NCBI RefSeq assembly: GCF_015767265.1
Contig: NZ_JADPIB010000006.1
Coordinates: 1-64,000 of the forward strand
From: Aureivirga marina
GTDB lineage: Bacteria; Bacteroidota; Bacteroidia; Flavobacteriales; Flavobacteriaceae
Length of the DNA stretch: 64,000 bases
Reading direction: 5' to 3'
How positions within the stretch are numbered: the first letter of the stretch is position 1; every line of letters begins with the position of its first letter. The position numbers and the translations under genes were made by a program. The notes beneath the pieces are model-generated. The model was not told the origin of the DNA. It searched no databases and saw nothing but the letters and a program-made list of their open reading frames with translations. This document shows positions 1 through 8,845 of the stretch, in pieces.

Positions 1-2598
1 AAGTGTTGGTTGTGGTAAAACTTCAATGTTGAATGGCGTTACAGTTCCACATCCTGTAACATCATTTTTAAGCACTGCATAAATTGTTTGAATCGGTGTG
101 ATTGTGTTTTCAAAAGCATCAGGTGCTGCAATGTATGCAAAAGAACCTGTGTTTCCGCCAACTTCATCAATCACTGCTTGATTTGCTTCGTTTAAATCTG
201 TAAAATATGTGATTGAAATTCCGTTTTGACCATTTAAAATCTCTGCTGTTGTAGCGCCATTTGTAAGATCAAAAGTTACGGCTCCATCTCCATCATCACA
301 CATCTCGATGTTGCTCACTGAATTGATTAGTGGTTTTGGGTGAACAATTACGTAGAAACTTGTATATTCATAACATTCACTATCATCATAACTTACACTA
401 ACCCAAACCTGATGTACATTTTCAGTTGCATTTTGGTAATTTACAATATCTGTTCCTGTAATTTCATTAGTATCACTTAAAGCATCTGCTTCAGAATTAT
501 AATATTTTACAGTTGCAAACTCTGCAAATTCTGTAGGTTGTAAAATTTCTGTTTCTTTAATAGTTAGATTAAACAATGCAAAACCATTATAATCATCATC
601 ACAAATTTCATAGTGAGAAATATCATCATTGATTTGAGGAATTAATTGAATATTTAAAAATAAAGAAGCGATAGACCAACAACCAGTTGCTGTATCTATA
701 ACACTAAAATAAATTGTTTCACCAGAAGAAACATAGTTACTTGTATCTAAGATTGGATCAGAAAGTGGGAATTCATTATCTGGTAAACTAGCATCATAAG
801 ATTGGTAAAAACCTCCCACAACAGTACCTGTAGGAAGAGAAAGTTCTCCTTCAATAAAACTTTGTAAATCAAAAGGAACAATTGTCGTTTCTACAGTTAC
901 GCATTCATCATAACTATAAGAATCTTCAATTTGAGGAATTTCATTTAAAATTAAGAAAAAGCTATCTGTAACATCGCATTCTGCTGCTGCATTTGATAAA
1001 ACATAGAAAATTTCAGCATTTCCAGAAATATAAACAGAAGGATTAATTATAAAATTATCTGTAGAAATATCTGCTAAAGTCTCATAATATTTAATTGCAA
1101 AATTTCCACCATCCGTAAGAATTGCTTCAAATTCTGTTAGATTCCATGTATTTACACCATCTTCATTATAATCACAAGCCAAAATATTTGGAGCATCTGC
1201 AATTGTTGGAGCATCTAAAATGATAATATTAAAACTTCCAACAGATCTACAATTTGTAATAGTATTTTCAACCGAAAAATTAATAATTTGACTTGAAGTT
1301 ACTGTATAATTTACTGGGTCTGTAATTTCATTTCCAAGATTATCAAAATAAGTAATTTCTGTATTTGGCTCAGAATTTATAGCATCATTTTGAAAAGTTA
1401 AATCAAAAGTATATTGAAAAACTCCTTCTTGCATACAAGTTTCCAAGTCAAGCGGTGTATTTGCTTCAGGATTTTCATTTACAACCAAATCAAAAGGTTT
1501 AATTCCTGAACAAGAACCACTATTTGCATCTAATTTTACCCAAATTGTTTGAGGATTAGAAATATTTGTATAAAAATTTGCAAGAGGATTTGAATTGTTT
1601 AGAGCATCTGCTTCTGATAAAAAATAAGATGCATTATCAAAAGTCACAGAATTGGCAAGTTCTGTTGTATATTCTGACAAATTAAATTCTGTAAAATCAC
1701 CATCTCCACAAATAACAAAATCTTCAGGTGTAAAAGCAATTTCGCCCTCAATTTCTAGCTGAAATTCATGTACACTAAAACATCCCATAATCGTATTTTC
1801 CATTCGAACATAAATTGTTTGTGGACTTGTAAGATTTTCGTATGTCGTAGGATTTGAAATTGCATTATCACCAATTTGTGCATCATCTAAAGTTTGATGA
1901 TAAGTAACTGCAACATTCGCTTGTGTTCCAACAAAAGTAGATTCATGTAAAGTTAAATCAAATTCAGTTGAATTATTCAACAATCCATCTGTATCACACT
2001 TTTCTTGATCATAAGAAATATTTAAAGGATTTAAAAAGTTTGGAGAATCTGGAAATGTAGCAGTTCCTGTCCATTCTAAAGTTGCTCCATCTTGTTGATT
2101 CCAGTTATCTAAAAGTAAATAATATTCTTCTCCAGAAGTTACTGTAAGCCATTGAACAAATCCATTTCCTGCTGCTCCAGGACCTTCAGAAGTATCTGTT
2201 TCTGTTCCGTTCATTCCTGTCAATGCTGGAACTCCTGCTGCTTGTGGATTTGTCGCGGAACATCGGATTGGGCTTCCGAGATTATCAAATGTTACGTTTG
2301 GTCCGTAAACTGCAAAATCGTAATCATCCGTTCCGTTGTTTGAAGTTAAGGTAAAACCTAAAGTTCCTCCTGTATTTATAACAACTTTAATCCAAAGACT
2401 TTGACTTTCAGTAAAACCACAGTCGGGAGGAAAATTATTGGGATTTGAAAAATCATTGATACCTGTTCCGTTGGAATTTAAAGACATATTTAAATCTCCA
2501 CAAACAGTGATTGCATTCTCTGCATCCGTTGGCTCTTGCGCATACAAAGTTGCTTTAATTAAAAAAAAGAGTACTAAAACTAAATAATTGTGCTTCAT
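1..2598 (-). CDS. Giant T9SS-type repeat adhesin, 5' part (runs off left edge)
   Basis: This frame is open from an ATG at 2598 to the first base of the window, giving 866 residues with no stop, so the gene is partial at its 3' end. It starts with a signal peptide ending ..KATLYAQ. A PPC-like beta domain follows (about residues 25-180), then tandem repeats of roughly 85-95 residues. Each repeat starts with a Cys-Asp-rich loop such as CDDGDGAVTFDLT or CDDDYNGFALFNLT and ends with a motif like QTIYVRxEN. Repeats of this kind are common in flavobacterial surface proteins carrying a type B T9SS sorting domain; the C-terminal domain here lies outside the window. The DxDxDG-like loops suggest calcium binding (inference). 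It is a paralog of the gene at 47341-55137, with closely similar DNA in the leftmost 640 bases. Role is probably surface adhesion or matrix; not proven. Confidence 0.85.
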   Translation of the reverse strand, partial: MKHNYLVLVLFFLIKATLYAQEPTDAENAITVCGDLNMSLNSNGTGINDFSNPNNFPPDCGFTESQSLWIKVVINTGGTLGFTLTSNNGTDDYDFAVYGPNVTFDNLGSPIRCSATNPQAAGVPALTGMNGTETDTSEGPGAAGNGFVQWLTVTSGEEYYLLLDNWNQQDGATLEWTGTATFPDSPNFLNPLNISYDQEKCDTDGLLNNSTEFDLTLHESTFVGTQANVAVTYHQTLDDAQIGDNAISNPTTYENLTSPQTIYVRMENTIMGCFSVHEFQLEIEGEIAFTPEDFVICGDGDFTEFNLSEYTTELANSVTFDNASYFLSEADALNNSNPLANFYTNISNPQTIWVKLDANSGSCSGIKPFDLVVNENPEANTPLDLETCMQEGVFQYTFDLTFQNDAINSEPNTEITYFDNLGNEITDPVNYTVTSSQIINFSVENTITNCRSVGSFNIIILDAPTIADAPNILACDYNEDGVNTWNLTEFEAILTDGGNFAIKYYETLADISTDNFIINPSVYISGNAEIFYVLSNAAAECDVTDSFFLILNEIPQIEDSYSYDECVTVETTIVPFDLQSFIEGELSLPTGTVVGGFYQSYDASLPDNEFPLSDPILDTSNYVSSGETIYFSVIDTATGCWSIASLFLNIQLIPQINDDISHYEICDDDYNGFALFNLTIKETEILQPTEFAEFATVKYYNSEADALSDTNEITGTDIVNYQNATENVHQVWVSVSYDDSECYEYTSFYVIVHPKPLINSVSNIEMCDDGDGAVTFDLTNGATTAEILNGQNGISITYFTDLNEANQAVIDEVGGNTGSFAYIAAPDAFENTITPIQTIYAVLKNDVTGCGTVTPFNIEVLPQPTL

Positions 2599-2678
2599 GA
2601 ATTTTTTGATTTCCTTTAATAAAACATTATTTAAATGGTATAAATTATCAATTTGCTAAAAATATAGTCACAAAAGTT

Positions 2679-2686
2679 CAAATGTA
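2679..2686 (-). promoter_or_regulatory. Candidate -7 box TACATTTG of the left-edge adhesin
   Basis: On the minus strand TACATTTG fits the Bacteroidota -7 consensus TAnnTTTG and lies about 80 bases before the ATG at 2598. The same octamer precedes the other giant adhesin at 55167-55174. No clear -33 TTG was found. The rest of the 2599-2946 gap is AT-rich and I see no gene in it. Confidence 0.45.
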
Positions 2687-2941
2687 ATTATATTTTTAAG
2701 AAAACGGCAATGGGTATTCATAAATTAATCAATCAATATTTTTTGAATTTAAAAACATCTTTAAACATTTGCAAAACAACCTATTATATAAATATAAATT
2801 CAACTTGTATTTTATAAAATAAGAGCTAAAAAACAACAAAAACTTACATTTATATAAGGTAATTTTAATTAATCTTAGAATTTTTAGAAAAAACAACGAT
2901 TTAAATTCGAGTAGTTTTACCAAAGTTTTGAGGAACTTAGT

Positions 2942-2949
2942 TATATTTG
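2942..2949 (+). promoter_or_regulatory. smpB: Candidate -7 box TATATTTG immediately before smpB
   Basis: TATATTTG matches TAnnTTTG exactly and ends only six bases before the ATG at 2956. If transcription starts the usual 4-7 bases after the box, the smpB mRNA has almost no leader. A TTTTG at 2926-2930 is too close to be a standard -33 element. Confidence 0.55.
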
Positions 2950-2955
2950 CAGCAT

Positions 2956-3417
2956 ATGCAAAAGAATATAAACATACAGAACAAAAAGGCTAGATTTCAA
3001 TATGAAATCTTGGATAAATATACCGCTGGAATCAAACTTACTGGAACAGAAATAAAATCTATTCGAGAAAGTAAAGCTCGTATTACGGAAAGTTTTTGTG
3101 AATTTAATGACCGAGGTGAATTATTCGTTATCAATATGTATATCGAAGAATATATGTATGGAAATGTTTACAATCACAGACCAAAAAGTGAAAGAAAACT
3201 TTTATTGAATAAAAAAGAGCTAAAAAAACTTCAGAAAGAACTGCAAAATGTAGGTTTAACGATTGTTCCACTTCGTTTATTTGTCACTGAAAAAGGATGG
3301 GCTAAATTAGATATCGCTTTATGTCGTGGTAAAAAATTACACGATAAACGTGAAACGATGAAAGATCGTGATAACAAAAGAGATTTAGCAAGAATTAAGA
3401 AAAATTTTAATCGATGA
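2956..3417 (+). CDS. smpB: SsrA-binding protein SmpB
   Basis: SmpB binds tmRNA and brings it to stalled ribosomes for trans-translation in the cytoplasm. The 153-residue product has the family's usual length. It shows the OB-fold core (AGIKLTGTEIKSIRESK near residues 24-40, then FVINMYIEEY) and the basic C-terminal tail with the DKRETMKDRD stretch that enters the mRNA channel. I chose the ATG at 2956. A TTG at 2947 in the same frame would overlap the -7 box and adds only three residues. The stop overlaps the next start in an ATGA, so it is probably translationally coupled to the UbiA-family gene. No tmRNA gene is visible in the window. Confidence 0.97.
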   Translation: MQKNINIQNKKARFQYEILDKYTAGIKLTGTEIKSIRESKARITESFCEFNDRGELFVINMYIEEYMYGNVYNHRPKSERKLLLNKKELKKLQKELQNVGLTIVPLRLFVTEKGWAKLDIALCRGKKLHDKRETMKDRDNKRDLARIKKNFNR

Positions 3418-4319
3418 AAAACATATTTGCATTCCTTTCATTTATTCGATGGAAGAACATCGCCCTTTTGATTGTAATGCAAATATTTTTTAAAATTGGA
3501 TTAGAAAGCTCTACTTCTAAAATTTCTTTTCTACCTCCATTTTTATTTAGTTTATTAATTATTGCAACAATATGTATTGCAGCAGCTGGAAATATAATCA
3601 ATGATTATTTTGATGTTGAAACGGATAAAATTAATAAACCTAAAAAGACAATTATCACTTCTTATTTTTCAAAAAAAAGAATTTTTCAATTGTATTTTTT
3701 TTTAAATAGTATTGGATTAATTTCTGGAATTATTTTAAGTTTTAAAATTGATAAAATTGCTTATTCTTTCTTTTTTATTGGAATTATTTTAGCTCTTTAT
3801 TTCTATTCTAAAACTCTAAAAAAAACACTTTTTATTGGAAATTTATTAATTGCTTTTATTTTAGCTTTTAGCGTTTTGATGATTCCTATTTTTGAAAAAA
3901 TTCATTTCCATCCTTCAAATAAAATCTTTATGCTTTTTTTAGAATATACTTTGTTGGTTTTTTCATTGAATATTTTTCGTGAAATCATTAAAGATATTGA
4001 AGATATTAATGGAGATTATAAAATAAACGCAAACACACTTCCAATTGTTTTAGGAAGAAAAAGAACACAATATATTTCTCTATTTTTTGGTGGAATTTCT
4101 CTTTATCTAGCAACAAGTTTAGGATTTCAAACTTTTGAGCATATCCTAGAAATTTCTATATTTTTTACTGTTGCGATTATTATTCCTATTCTTTTTATCA
4201 TGTATAAAACTGCTGTTGCAGAAAAAAAAATACATTATAAAAAAATCAGTTTATACACAAAATTGGTTTTACTTCTTGGAATCATTTCTACTTTATTTAC
4301 TTTTAAGTTTCTATTTTAA
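3414..4319 (+). CDS. UbiA-family prenyltransferase
   Basis: This is an integral membrane prenyltransferase of the UbiA superfamily, 301 residues with about eight or nine hydrophobic segments. The first Asp-rich motif is NDYFDVETDKINKP (about residues 62-75). The second is KDIEDINGD, followed by a conserved NTLPIVLGRKRT. Both bind the Mg-diphosphate of the isoprenoid donor. Flavobacterial members are often annotated as geranylgeranylglycerol-phosphate geranylgeranyltransferase-like, but the acceptor cannot be told from sequence. Start ATG overlaps the smpB stop by four bases, indicating one transcript. A lipid or quinone precursor role is likely. Confidence 0.85.
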   Translation: MKNIFAFLSFIRWKNIALLIVMQIFFKIGLESSTSKISFLPPFLFSLLIIATICIAAAGNIINDYFDVETDKINKPKKTIITSYFSKKRIFQLYFFLNSIGLISGIILSFKIDKIAYSFFFIGIILALYFYSKTLKKTLFIGNLLIAFILAFSVLMIPIFEKIHFHPSNKIFMLFLEYTLLVFSLNIFREIIKDIEDINGDYKINANTLPIVLGRKRTQYISLFFGGISLYLATSLGFQTFEHILEISIFFTVAIIIPILFIMYKTAVAEKKIHYKKISLYTKLVLLLGIISTLFTFKFLF

Positions 4320-4341
4320 AACAAACAGAGAAAATTTTAAT

Positions 4342-4349
4342 TAATTTTG
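4342..4349 (+). promoter_or_regulatory. Candidate -7 box TAATTTTG before the TRIC-like gene
   Basis: TAATTTTG fits TAnnTTTG and lies 66 bases before the ATG at 4416, in the gap after the UbiA-family gene. No good -33 element was found. Confidence 0.35.
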
Positions 4350-4415
4350 CTCGCTATTTTTTAAATAGTATCTTTTTGAATCGTAAAATATTTTAAAATA
4401 AATCAGAACTAAAAC

Positions 4416-5027
4416 ATGGATTTTTTTGAAGTTTTAGAAATTTTAGGAACGTCAACTTTTGCAATTTCAGGAGCTTTGTTTGCTATTGAAAAAAGATTTG
4501 ATCCTTTTGGTGTTTTTATTATTGCTTTTGTTACTGCACTTGGAGGCGGAACAATTCGCGATGTTTTAATTGATCGAAATCCAATTGGTTGGATTCATAA
4601 TGTTAATTACATTTATGTTGTAATTATTTCTACAATCGTTGCAATTATTTTTCGAAAATCCATTGGTAGATTTAGTCGCTCCTTTTTTCTTTTTGATGCA
4701 ATTGGTTTAGGAATGTTTACGATTATTGGTGTAAAACTTGGATTTGATGCAAAATTATCTCCAATAGTTTGTATTGCTCTAGGAACAATGTCAGCTTCTT
4801 TTGGTGGAATTGTTCGAGATTTACTTTGTAATGAAACACCTATTATTTTTCGAAAAGAAATTTATGCTACAGCAAGTATTATTGGAGGAAGTGTTTATTT
4901 TCTTCTTAAAACCTACGAACATCCATATATTATAAATTATTTAGTAACTATTTTTATTGTCATTACAATTCGTATTGTTGCTGTAAAATATCATTTATCT
5001 TTACCTACATTTTACAAAAAGAAATAA
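4416..5027 (+). CDS. TRIC/UPF0126 family cation channel-like membrane protein
   Basis: The 203-residue protein is a prokaryotic TRIC-type (UPF0126, YicG/YadS-like) membrane protein. It is an internal duplication of a three-helix unit. The first half has ISGALFAIEKRFDPFG then ALGGGTIRDVLI; the second has IGLGMFTIIG then SFGGIVRDLLC. The glycine-rich GGxxRD turns are the family hallmark and sit at the helix breaks near the pore. Family members form trimeric monovalent cation channels, though glycine transport has been reported for one relative; the substrate here is unknown. The stop is followed one base later by the next ATG, so it is co-transcribed with the Nudix gene. Confidence 0.88.
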   Translation: MDFFEVLEILGTSTFAISGALFAIEKRFDPFGVFIIAFVTALGGGTIRDVLIDRNPIGWIHNVNYIYVVIISTIVAIIFRKSIGRFSRSFFLFDAIGLGMFTIIGVKLGFDAKLSPIVCIALGTMSASFGGIVRDLLCNETPIIFRKEIYATASIIGGSVYFLLKTYEHPYIINYLVTIFIVITIRIVAVKYHLSLPTFYKKK

Positions 5028-5028
5028 T

Positions 5029-5658
5029 ATGTTATTTAATGAATTCTTAGCTAAAACTTCACAAATTAAAGAAGCAGAATTACATCCTGAAAAGCCTTTT
5101 TTAGAAATGACTCCTGCTACAAGATTGAAAATTGATTATTCTAAAATCGATTTTACAAAAGCAAAAAAAGCAGCAGTTTTAGCACTTTTTTATCCAAATG
5201 AAAAAAATGAAACGTGTATTTTATTGACACTTCGCGCTTCTTATAATGGAACACATTCTAATCAAATTAGTTTTCCTGGAGGAAAAAGAGATAAAGAAGA
5301 TAAAAATAGTAAAGAAACTGCTTTAAGAGAAACATTTGAAGAAGTCGGAATTCAAGAAATTGAAATCGTAAAAAAGCTTTCAAAAGTTTATATTCCTCCA
5401 AGTAATTTTTATGTAAGTCCTTTTTTAGGTTATGTTGAAAAACAGCCAAAATTTCACAATAATCATGAAGTTGTAAAAACAATTGAATTAAAAGTAAAAG
5501 ATTTATTAGATTCAAAATTATTTACAAATGAAATTATTGAAGTAAAATATGCTGGAAAAATGAGTGTACCTTGTTTTAAACTAGGAGAATATATCATCTG
5601 GGGAGCTACAGCAATGATGTTAAATGAAATCAAATATCTTATAAAATTCCTTAAATAG
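5029..5658 (+). CDS. Nudix hydrolase, CoA pyrophosphatase type
   Basis: This 209-residue cytoplasmic Nudix protein resembles NudL/YeaB-type coenzyme A pyrophosphatases, which hydrolyse CoA to 4'-phosphopantetheine and 3',5'-ADP. Ahead of the Nudix box lies LLTLRASYNGTHSNQISFPG (residues 65-84), matching the CoA-pyrophosphatase signature in its main features. The box itself runs GGKRDKEDK..ETALRETFEEVG (84-107), with metal-binding RE..EE at 100-105. The gap between the glycine and REtxEE is one residue longer than in MutT, as expected for this subfamily. It starts one base after the stop of the TRIC-like gene. Actual substrate is inferred from family only. Confidence 0.85.
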   Translation: MLFNEFLAKTSQIKEAELHPEKPFLEMTPATRLKIDYSKIDFTKAKKAAVLALFYPNEKNETCILLTLRASYNGTHSNQISFPGGKRDKEDKNSKETALRETFEEVGIQEIEIVKKLSKVYIPPSNFYVSPFLGYVEKQPKFHNNHEVVKTIELKVKDLLDSKLFTNEIIEVKYAGKMSVPCFKLGEYIIWGATAMMLNEIKYLIKFLK

Positions 5659-5670
5659 ATATTTCTTTTG

Positions 5671-5678
5671 TAAATTTG
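5671..5678 (+). promoter_or_regulatory. Candidate -7 box TAAATTTG before the acyltransferase
   Basis: TAAATTTG is a consensus flavobacterial -7 box, placed 32 bases before the ATG at 5710 and just after the Nudix stop. It suggests the acyltransferase has its own promoter. Confidence 0.55.
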
Positions 5679-5709
5679 CAGACTGAATCATAAAAGAATC
5701 GAAACATAC

Positions 5710-6525
5710 ATGACTTTATTTAAAAGAAATCCTTTTGGTCATATACTATTTATAAAAAAGATTTTAATTCGTGTTTTAGGGATTGTTTCTCACAGAAGAT
5801 ATCACGGATTCAACAAATTACAGATTGAAGGATCTGAAATTATTAGAGATTTACCTCACAATAATGTTCTTTTTGTCGCAAATCATCAAACTTATTTCGC
5901 TGATGTTGCTGCAATGTTACACGTATTTAATGCTTCGTTAAAAGGACGAGTAGATTCTCTAAAAAACGTAGGATATATTTGGCATCCAAAATTAAATGTT
6001 TACTACGTTGCTGCAAAAGAGACAATGAAAGCAGGATTGCTACCAAAAATATTTGCTTATACAGGATCTGTTTCTATTGATAGAACTTGGAGAAGTGCTG
6101 GAAAAGATGTGAAAAGACAAGTAAAAATGTCGGATATTTCAAATATTAAAAAAGCACTTGACGATGGTTGGGTAATTACTTTCCCACAAGGAACAACAAA
6201 ACCATTTAATCCAATTCGTAGAGGAACAGCACATATTATTAAAACACATAAACCTATTGTAATTCCAATTGTAATTGATGGATTTAGAAGATCATTTGAT
6301 AAAAAAGGTTTATTGATTAAAAAAAGAGGTGTTTTACAATCAATGGTAATTAAAAAACCAATGGAAATTGATTATGAAAATGAATCAATTGATGATATTG
6401 TAAAGAAAATTGAATTTGCAATTGAGCAACATCCTTCTTTCTTAAAAGTAATTCCTGTAGAAGAATTAGAAAAATTCAAAAAACAGGAAGAAGAATTAAA
6501 TAAGAAAAGAAATTTCTGGAATTAA
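5710..6525 (+). CDS. 1-acyl-sn-glycerol-3-phosphate acyltransferase-like (PlsC family)
   Basis: PlsC-family enzymes acylate lysophosphatidic acid at the inner membrane in phospholipid synthesis. The 271-residue protein has an N-terminal amphipathic or hydrophobic region (residues 10-28). The catalytic block reads ANHQTYFADV (57-66) and the second block FPQGTTKP stands where other members have FPEGTR. His59 and Asp65 are separated by five residues rather than four, and Glu-Arg of EGTR is changed to Gln-Thr. From memory, this variant is shared by many Bacteroidota relatives, so it may act on another acyl acceptor such as an amino lipid. A terminator follows at 6540-6564. Confidence 0.82.
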   Translation: MTLFKRNPFGHILFIKKILIRVLGIVSHRRYHGFNKLQIEGSEIIRDLPHNNVLFVANHQTYFADVAAMLHVFNASLKGRVDSLKNVGYIWHPKLNVYYVAAKETMKAGLLPKIFAYTGSVSIDRTWRSAGKDVKRQVKMSDISNIKKALDDGWVITFPQGTTKPFNPIRRGTAHIIKTHKPIVIPIVIDGFRRSFDKKGLLIKKRGVLQSMVIKKPMEIDYENESIDDIVKKIEFAIEQHPSFLKVIPVEELEKFKKQEEELNKKRNFWN

Positions 6526-6539
6526 TAGAATAAAATAAG

Positions 6540-6564
6540 CCTCTGAAAAATCAGAGGTTTTTTT
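6540..6564. terminator. Rho-independent terminator between convergent genes
   Basis: CCTCTGA and TCAGAGG pair around an AAAA loop and are followed by seven T on the plus strand. It ends the acyltransferase transcript. The T-run overlaps the stop of the minus-strand ATPase, and only four A precede the stem, so service to the minus strand is weaker. Confidence 0.85.
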
Positions 6565-8509
6565 ATGTTTTATCTTTAAAAGCTAATAAACGCAAAGCAT
6601 TAAATACAACAATCACAGTAGATCCTTCATGAATTAAAACTGTTTCTCCAATTCCAGTAATTCCAAACATAGCTAAAGGAATTAAAATTAAAACTACTGA
6701 AATACTTACAATTAAATTCTGAAGAATTATTTGTTTTGCTTTTTGACTTAAAGAAATAACAAATGGTAATTTTTGAATTTTATCTGAAAGTAAAGCAACT
6801 TCAGCAGTTTCTAAGGCAACTTCCGAACCAGCAGTTCCCATCGCAATTCCGATATGACTTGCTGCCATTGCTGGAGCATCATTTACACCATCACCAACCA
6901 TTGCAACTTTTTTTCCTTCTTTAATTAAAGCATTAATTTCTAAAACTTTTCCTTCAGGAAACAAATCTCCTTTTATATTTTTTACACCAATTTCTTTTGC
7001 AACTTCTTCTCCAACCAATTGCGCATCTCCAGTTAAAATATAAATAGAATGAATTTTATGTTTCTCTAAACGTTGTATTGTTTTTTTGGCTGTTTTTCTT
7101 GGCAAATCTTTAAAAGCAATAATTCCAATACATTTAGCATCATAAACCAAAACTGAAACTGTTTTTCCTTCTTTATTTAATTGTTTTAATTTTTTTGTGA
7201 AATCCTCATGTTGTTTTTTTAAAATAGATTGTTTACCAAAAATAATTTCTTTTTCATTCCAAAAAGCTTTTAATCCAACACCTTTTACTTGTTCAATATT
7301 TTTAAATCCGAAAGATTTATTCGTAATTTTTCTATGTTGAATTTCTTTATGAATCGCTTTAGATAAAGGATGTTTACTGACTTCTTCTAAATTAAAAACC
7401 AATTGTAAAATCTCTTCTTCCGAATAATTATGAAAAGAAAAAACATCTGAAACAACAGGTTTTCCATAAGTTATTGTTCCTGTTTTATCAAAAGCAATCG
7501 TATTTATGGATGCTAAAATTTCTAAAGCTCTTCCACCTTTAATTAAAACACTATTCTTTGCAGCTCTGGCAATTCCACTTAAAACTGCACTTGGTGTAGA
7601 AATCGCTAAAGCACAAGGACTAGAAGCAATCAAAACAGACATTGCTCGATAAAAACTTTCCGAAGGAGTTTCATGTGTAACTAAAAAAGCAAAACATAAT
7701 AAAAACACTAAAACCAAAACTATTGGTACGAATATTTTTTCAATTTTCTTTGATAAAATCTGCGTTTTAGATTTTTTAGCATTTGCTTCTTGCACTAAAT
7801 AAATCATTTTTTGTAAAACTGTATCCTTATAAGCTTTTAAAACTTTCACTTCTAAAACACCATCTTCATTAATGGTTCCTCCAAAAACTTTATTTTTCGC
7901 ATCTAAATCAGAAAACAAAATTTCTTTCGAACCAACATATGCTTCTTTTTCCACAGGAATACTTTCCCCAGTAATTGTAGATTGATTTACAGCACTTGTT
8001 CCAAAAACCACAACACCATCAATTGGAATTTTAGAATCTGGATTCACAATAATGATATCATTTAATTTTAAATCTGACACAGAAACTTTTTTTCTCTTAG
8101 AATCTGAAACTTTTAAAATAGCAGTTTTAGGAAGTAAATTTCCAAGTTTTGTAATTGTATTTTTAGCTTTATGCAAAGCGTAATGTTCTAAAGAATGTCC
8201 TAAACTAAACAGAAATAAAAGCAAAGCTCCTTCTGTCCAATCTCCAAGAATAGCAGCGCCAATTGCTGCAACAATCATCAAGAAATCGATTTCAAATTTC
8301 TTTTTTCTCAGTTTTTCAACGGATTCTATAAAAATAAAATAAGCTCCAAAAAAATAGGAAATTATATAAAGTGTTAACGTTACAATACTTACTCCTTTAA
8401 TTTTTTCAATCAGAAAACTAATGAAGAGAAAAATCCCACATATAACTGAAAAAACAGGTTCAATATATTCTTTAAGTAAATTCTTTGATTGTTTTATACT
8501 TTCAGACAT
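6563..8509 (-). CDS. P1B-4-type heavy-metal transporting ATPase
   Basis: This is a 648-residue P-type ATPase that would export a divalent transition metal across the inner membrane. Visible motifs: TGES (180-183) in the actuator domain, SPC (297-299) in the transmembrane metal site, phosphorylation site DKTGT (341-345), a HP motif (KHPLSKAIH), TGDA, and GDGVNDAP. The SPC motif together with HEGST (627-631) in the last helices is the signature of subgroup P1B-4 (CoaT, CtpD, PfeT), which move Co(II), Fe(II) or related ions. There is no N-terminal CxxC metal-binding domain, also typical of P1B-4. It stands alone with no metal regulator gene beside it. Which metal is an inference. Confidence 0.92.
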   Translation of the reverse strand: MSESIKQSKNLLKEYIEPVFSVICGIFLFISFLIEKIKGVSIVTLTLYIISYFFGAYFIFIESVEKLRKKKFEIDFLMIVAAIGAAILGDWTEGALLLFLFSLGHSLEHYALHKAKNTITKLGNLLPKTAILKVSDSKRKKVSVSDLKLNDIIIVNPDSKIPIDGVVVFGTSAVNQSTITGESIPVEKEAYVGSKEILFSDLDAKNKVFGGTINEDGVLEVKVLKAYKDTVLQKMIYLVQEANAKKSKTQILSKKIEKIFVPIVLVLVFLLCFAFLVTHETPSESFYRAMSVLIASSPCALAISTPSAVLSGIARAAKNSVLIKGGRALEILASINTIAFDKTGTITYGKPVVSDVFSFHNYSEEEILQLVFNLEEVSKHPLSKAIHKEIQHRKITNKSFGFKNIEQVKGVGLKAFWNEKEIIFGKQSILKKQHEDFTKKLKQLNKEGKTVSVLVYDAKCIGIIAFKDLPRKTAKKTIQRLEKHKIHSIYILTGDAQLVGEEVAKEIGVKNIKGDLFPEGKVLEINALIKEGKKVAMVGDGVNDAPAMAASHIGIAMGTAGSEVALETAEVALLSDKIQKLPFVISLSQKAKQIILQNLIVSISVVLILIPLAMFGITGIGETVLIHEGSTVIVVFNALRLLAFKDKT

Positions 8510-8832
8510 TTCTGATTTTTTTTTAAGATTATTATCTAATTTACTTCTTTTTTGAAAAATATTTTTGATATTTTTACGTTATAGTTCAAATCGGTGCCAG
8601 ATTTCCTATTAAATACAGTTATTTTATCATATTATTTAAATTATAGTATGTGTTAAAATTTGTTAAAATAATTTTATTTATTTTTCTATCAATTCTTCAA
8701 AAATTTAAGAAATTAACTAGAAATAAGTGAATTAACTTAATTTTATTTTTAGTTAAATAATAAACATTAACTTTTTATCAGTTTTTATCGTAACATTTTT
8801 AATCTAAACGTATTTTTTTAAACAAAAAAGTA
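8510..8832. other. AT-rich intergenic DNA, no gene seen
   Basis: Between the ATPase start and the small-RNA promoter the sequence is extremely AT-rich. It contains short runs such as repeated GTTAAAAT-like words and no open frame worth reporting. It should hold the minus-strand promoter of the ATPase, but I found no clean TAnnTTTG. Confidence 0.5.
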
Positions 8833-8840
8833 TATATTTG
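8833..8840 (+). promoter_or_regulatory. -7 box TATATTTG driving a candidate small RNA
   Basis: TATATTTG is a perfect flavobacterial -7 box. No coding start follows it. About 95 bases downstream lies a perfect terminator, which makes a short non-coding transcript the simplest reading. No good -33 TTG was seen. Confidence 0.55.
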
Positions 8841-8845
8841 CATCA

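Noticed and set aside
2729-2923. Minus-strand 64-codon frame before smpB
   Set aside because: Low-complexity Lys, Leu and Phe sequence in non-coding AT-rich DNA; no conserved motif.
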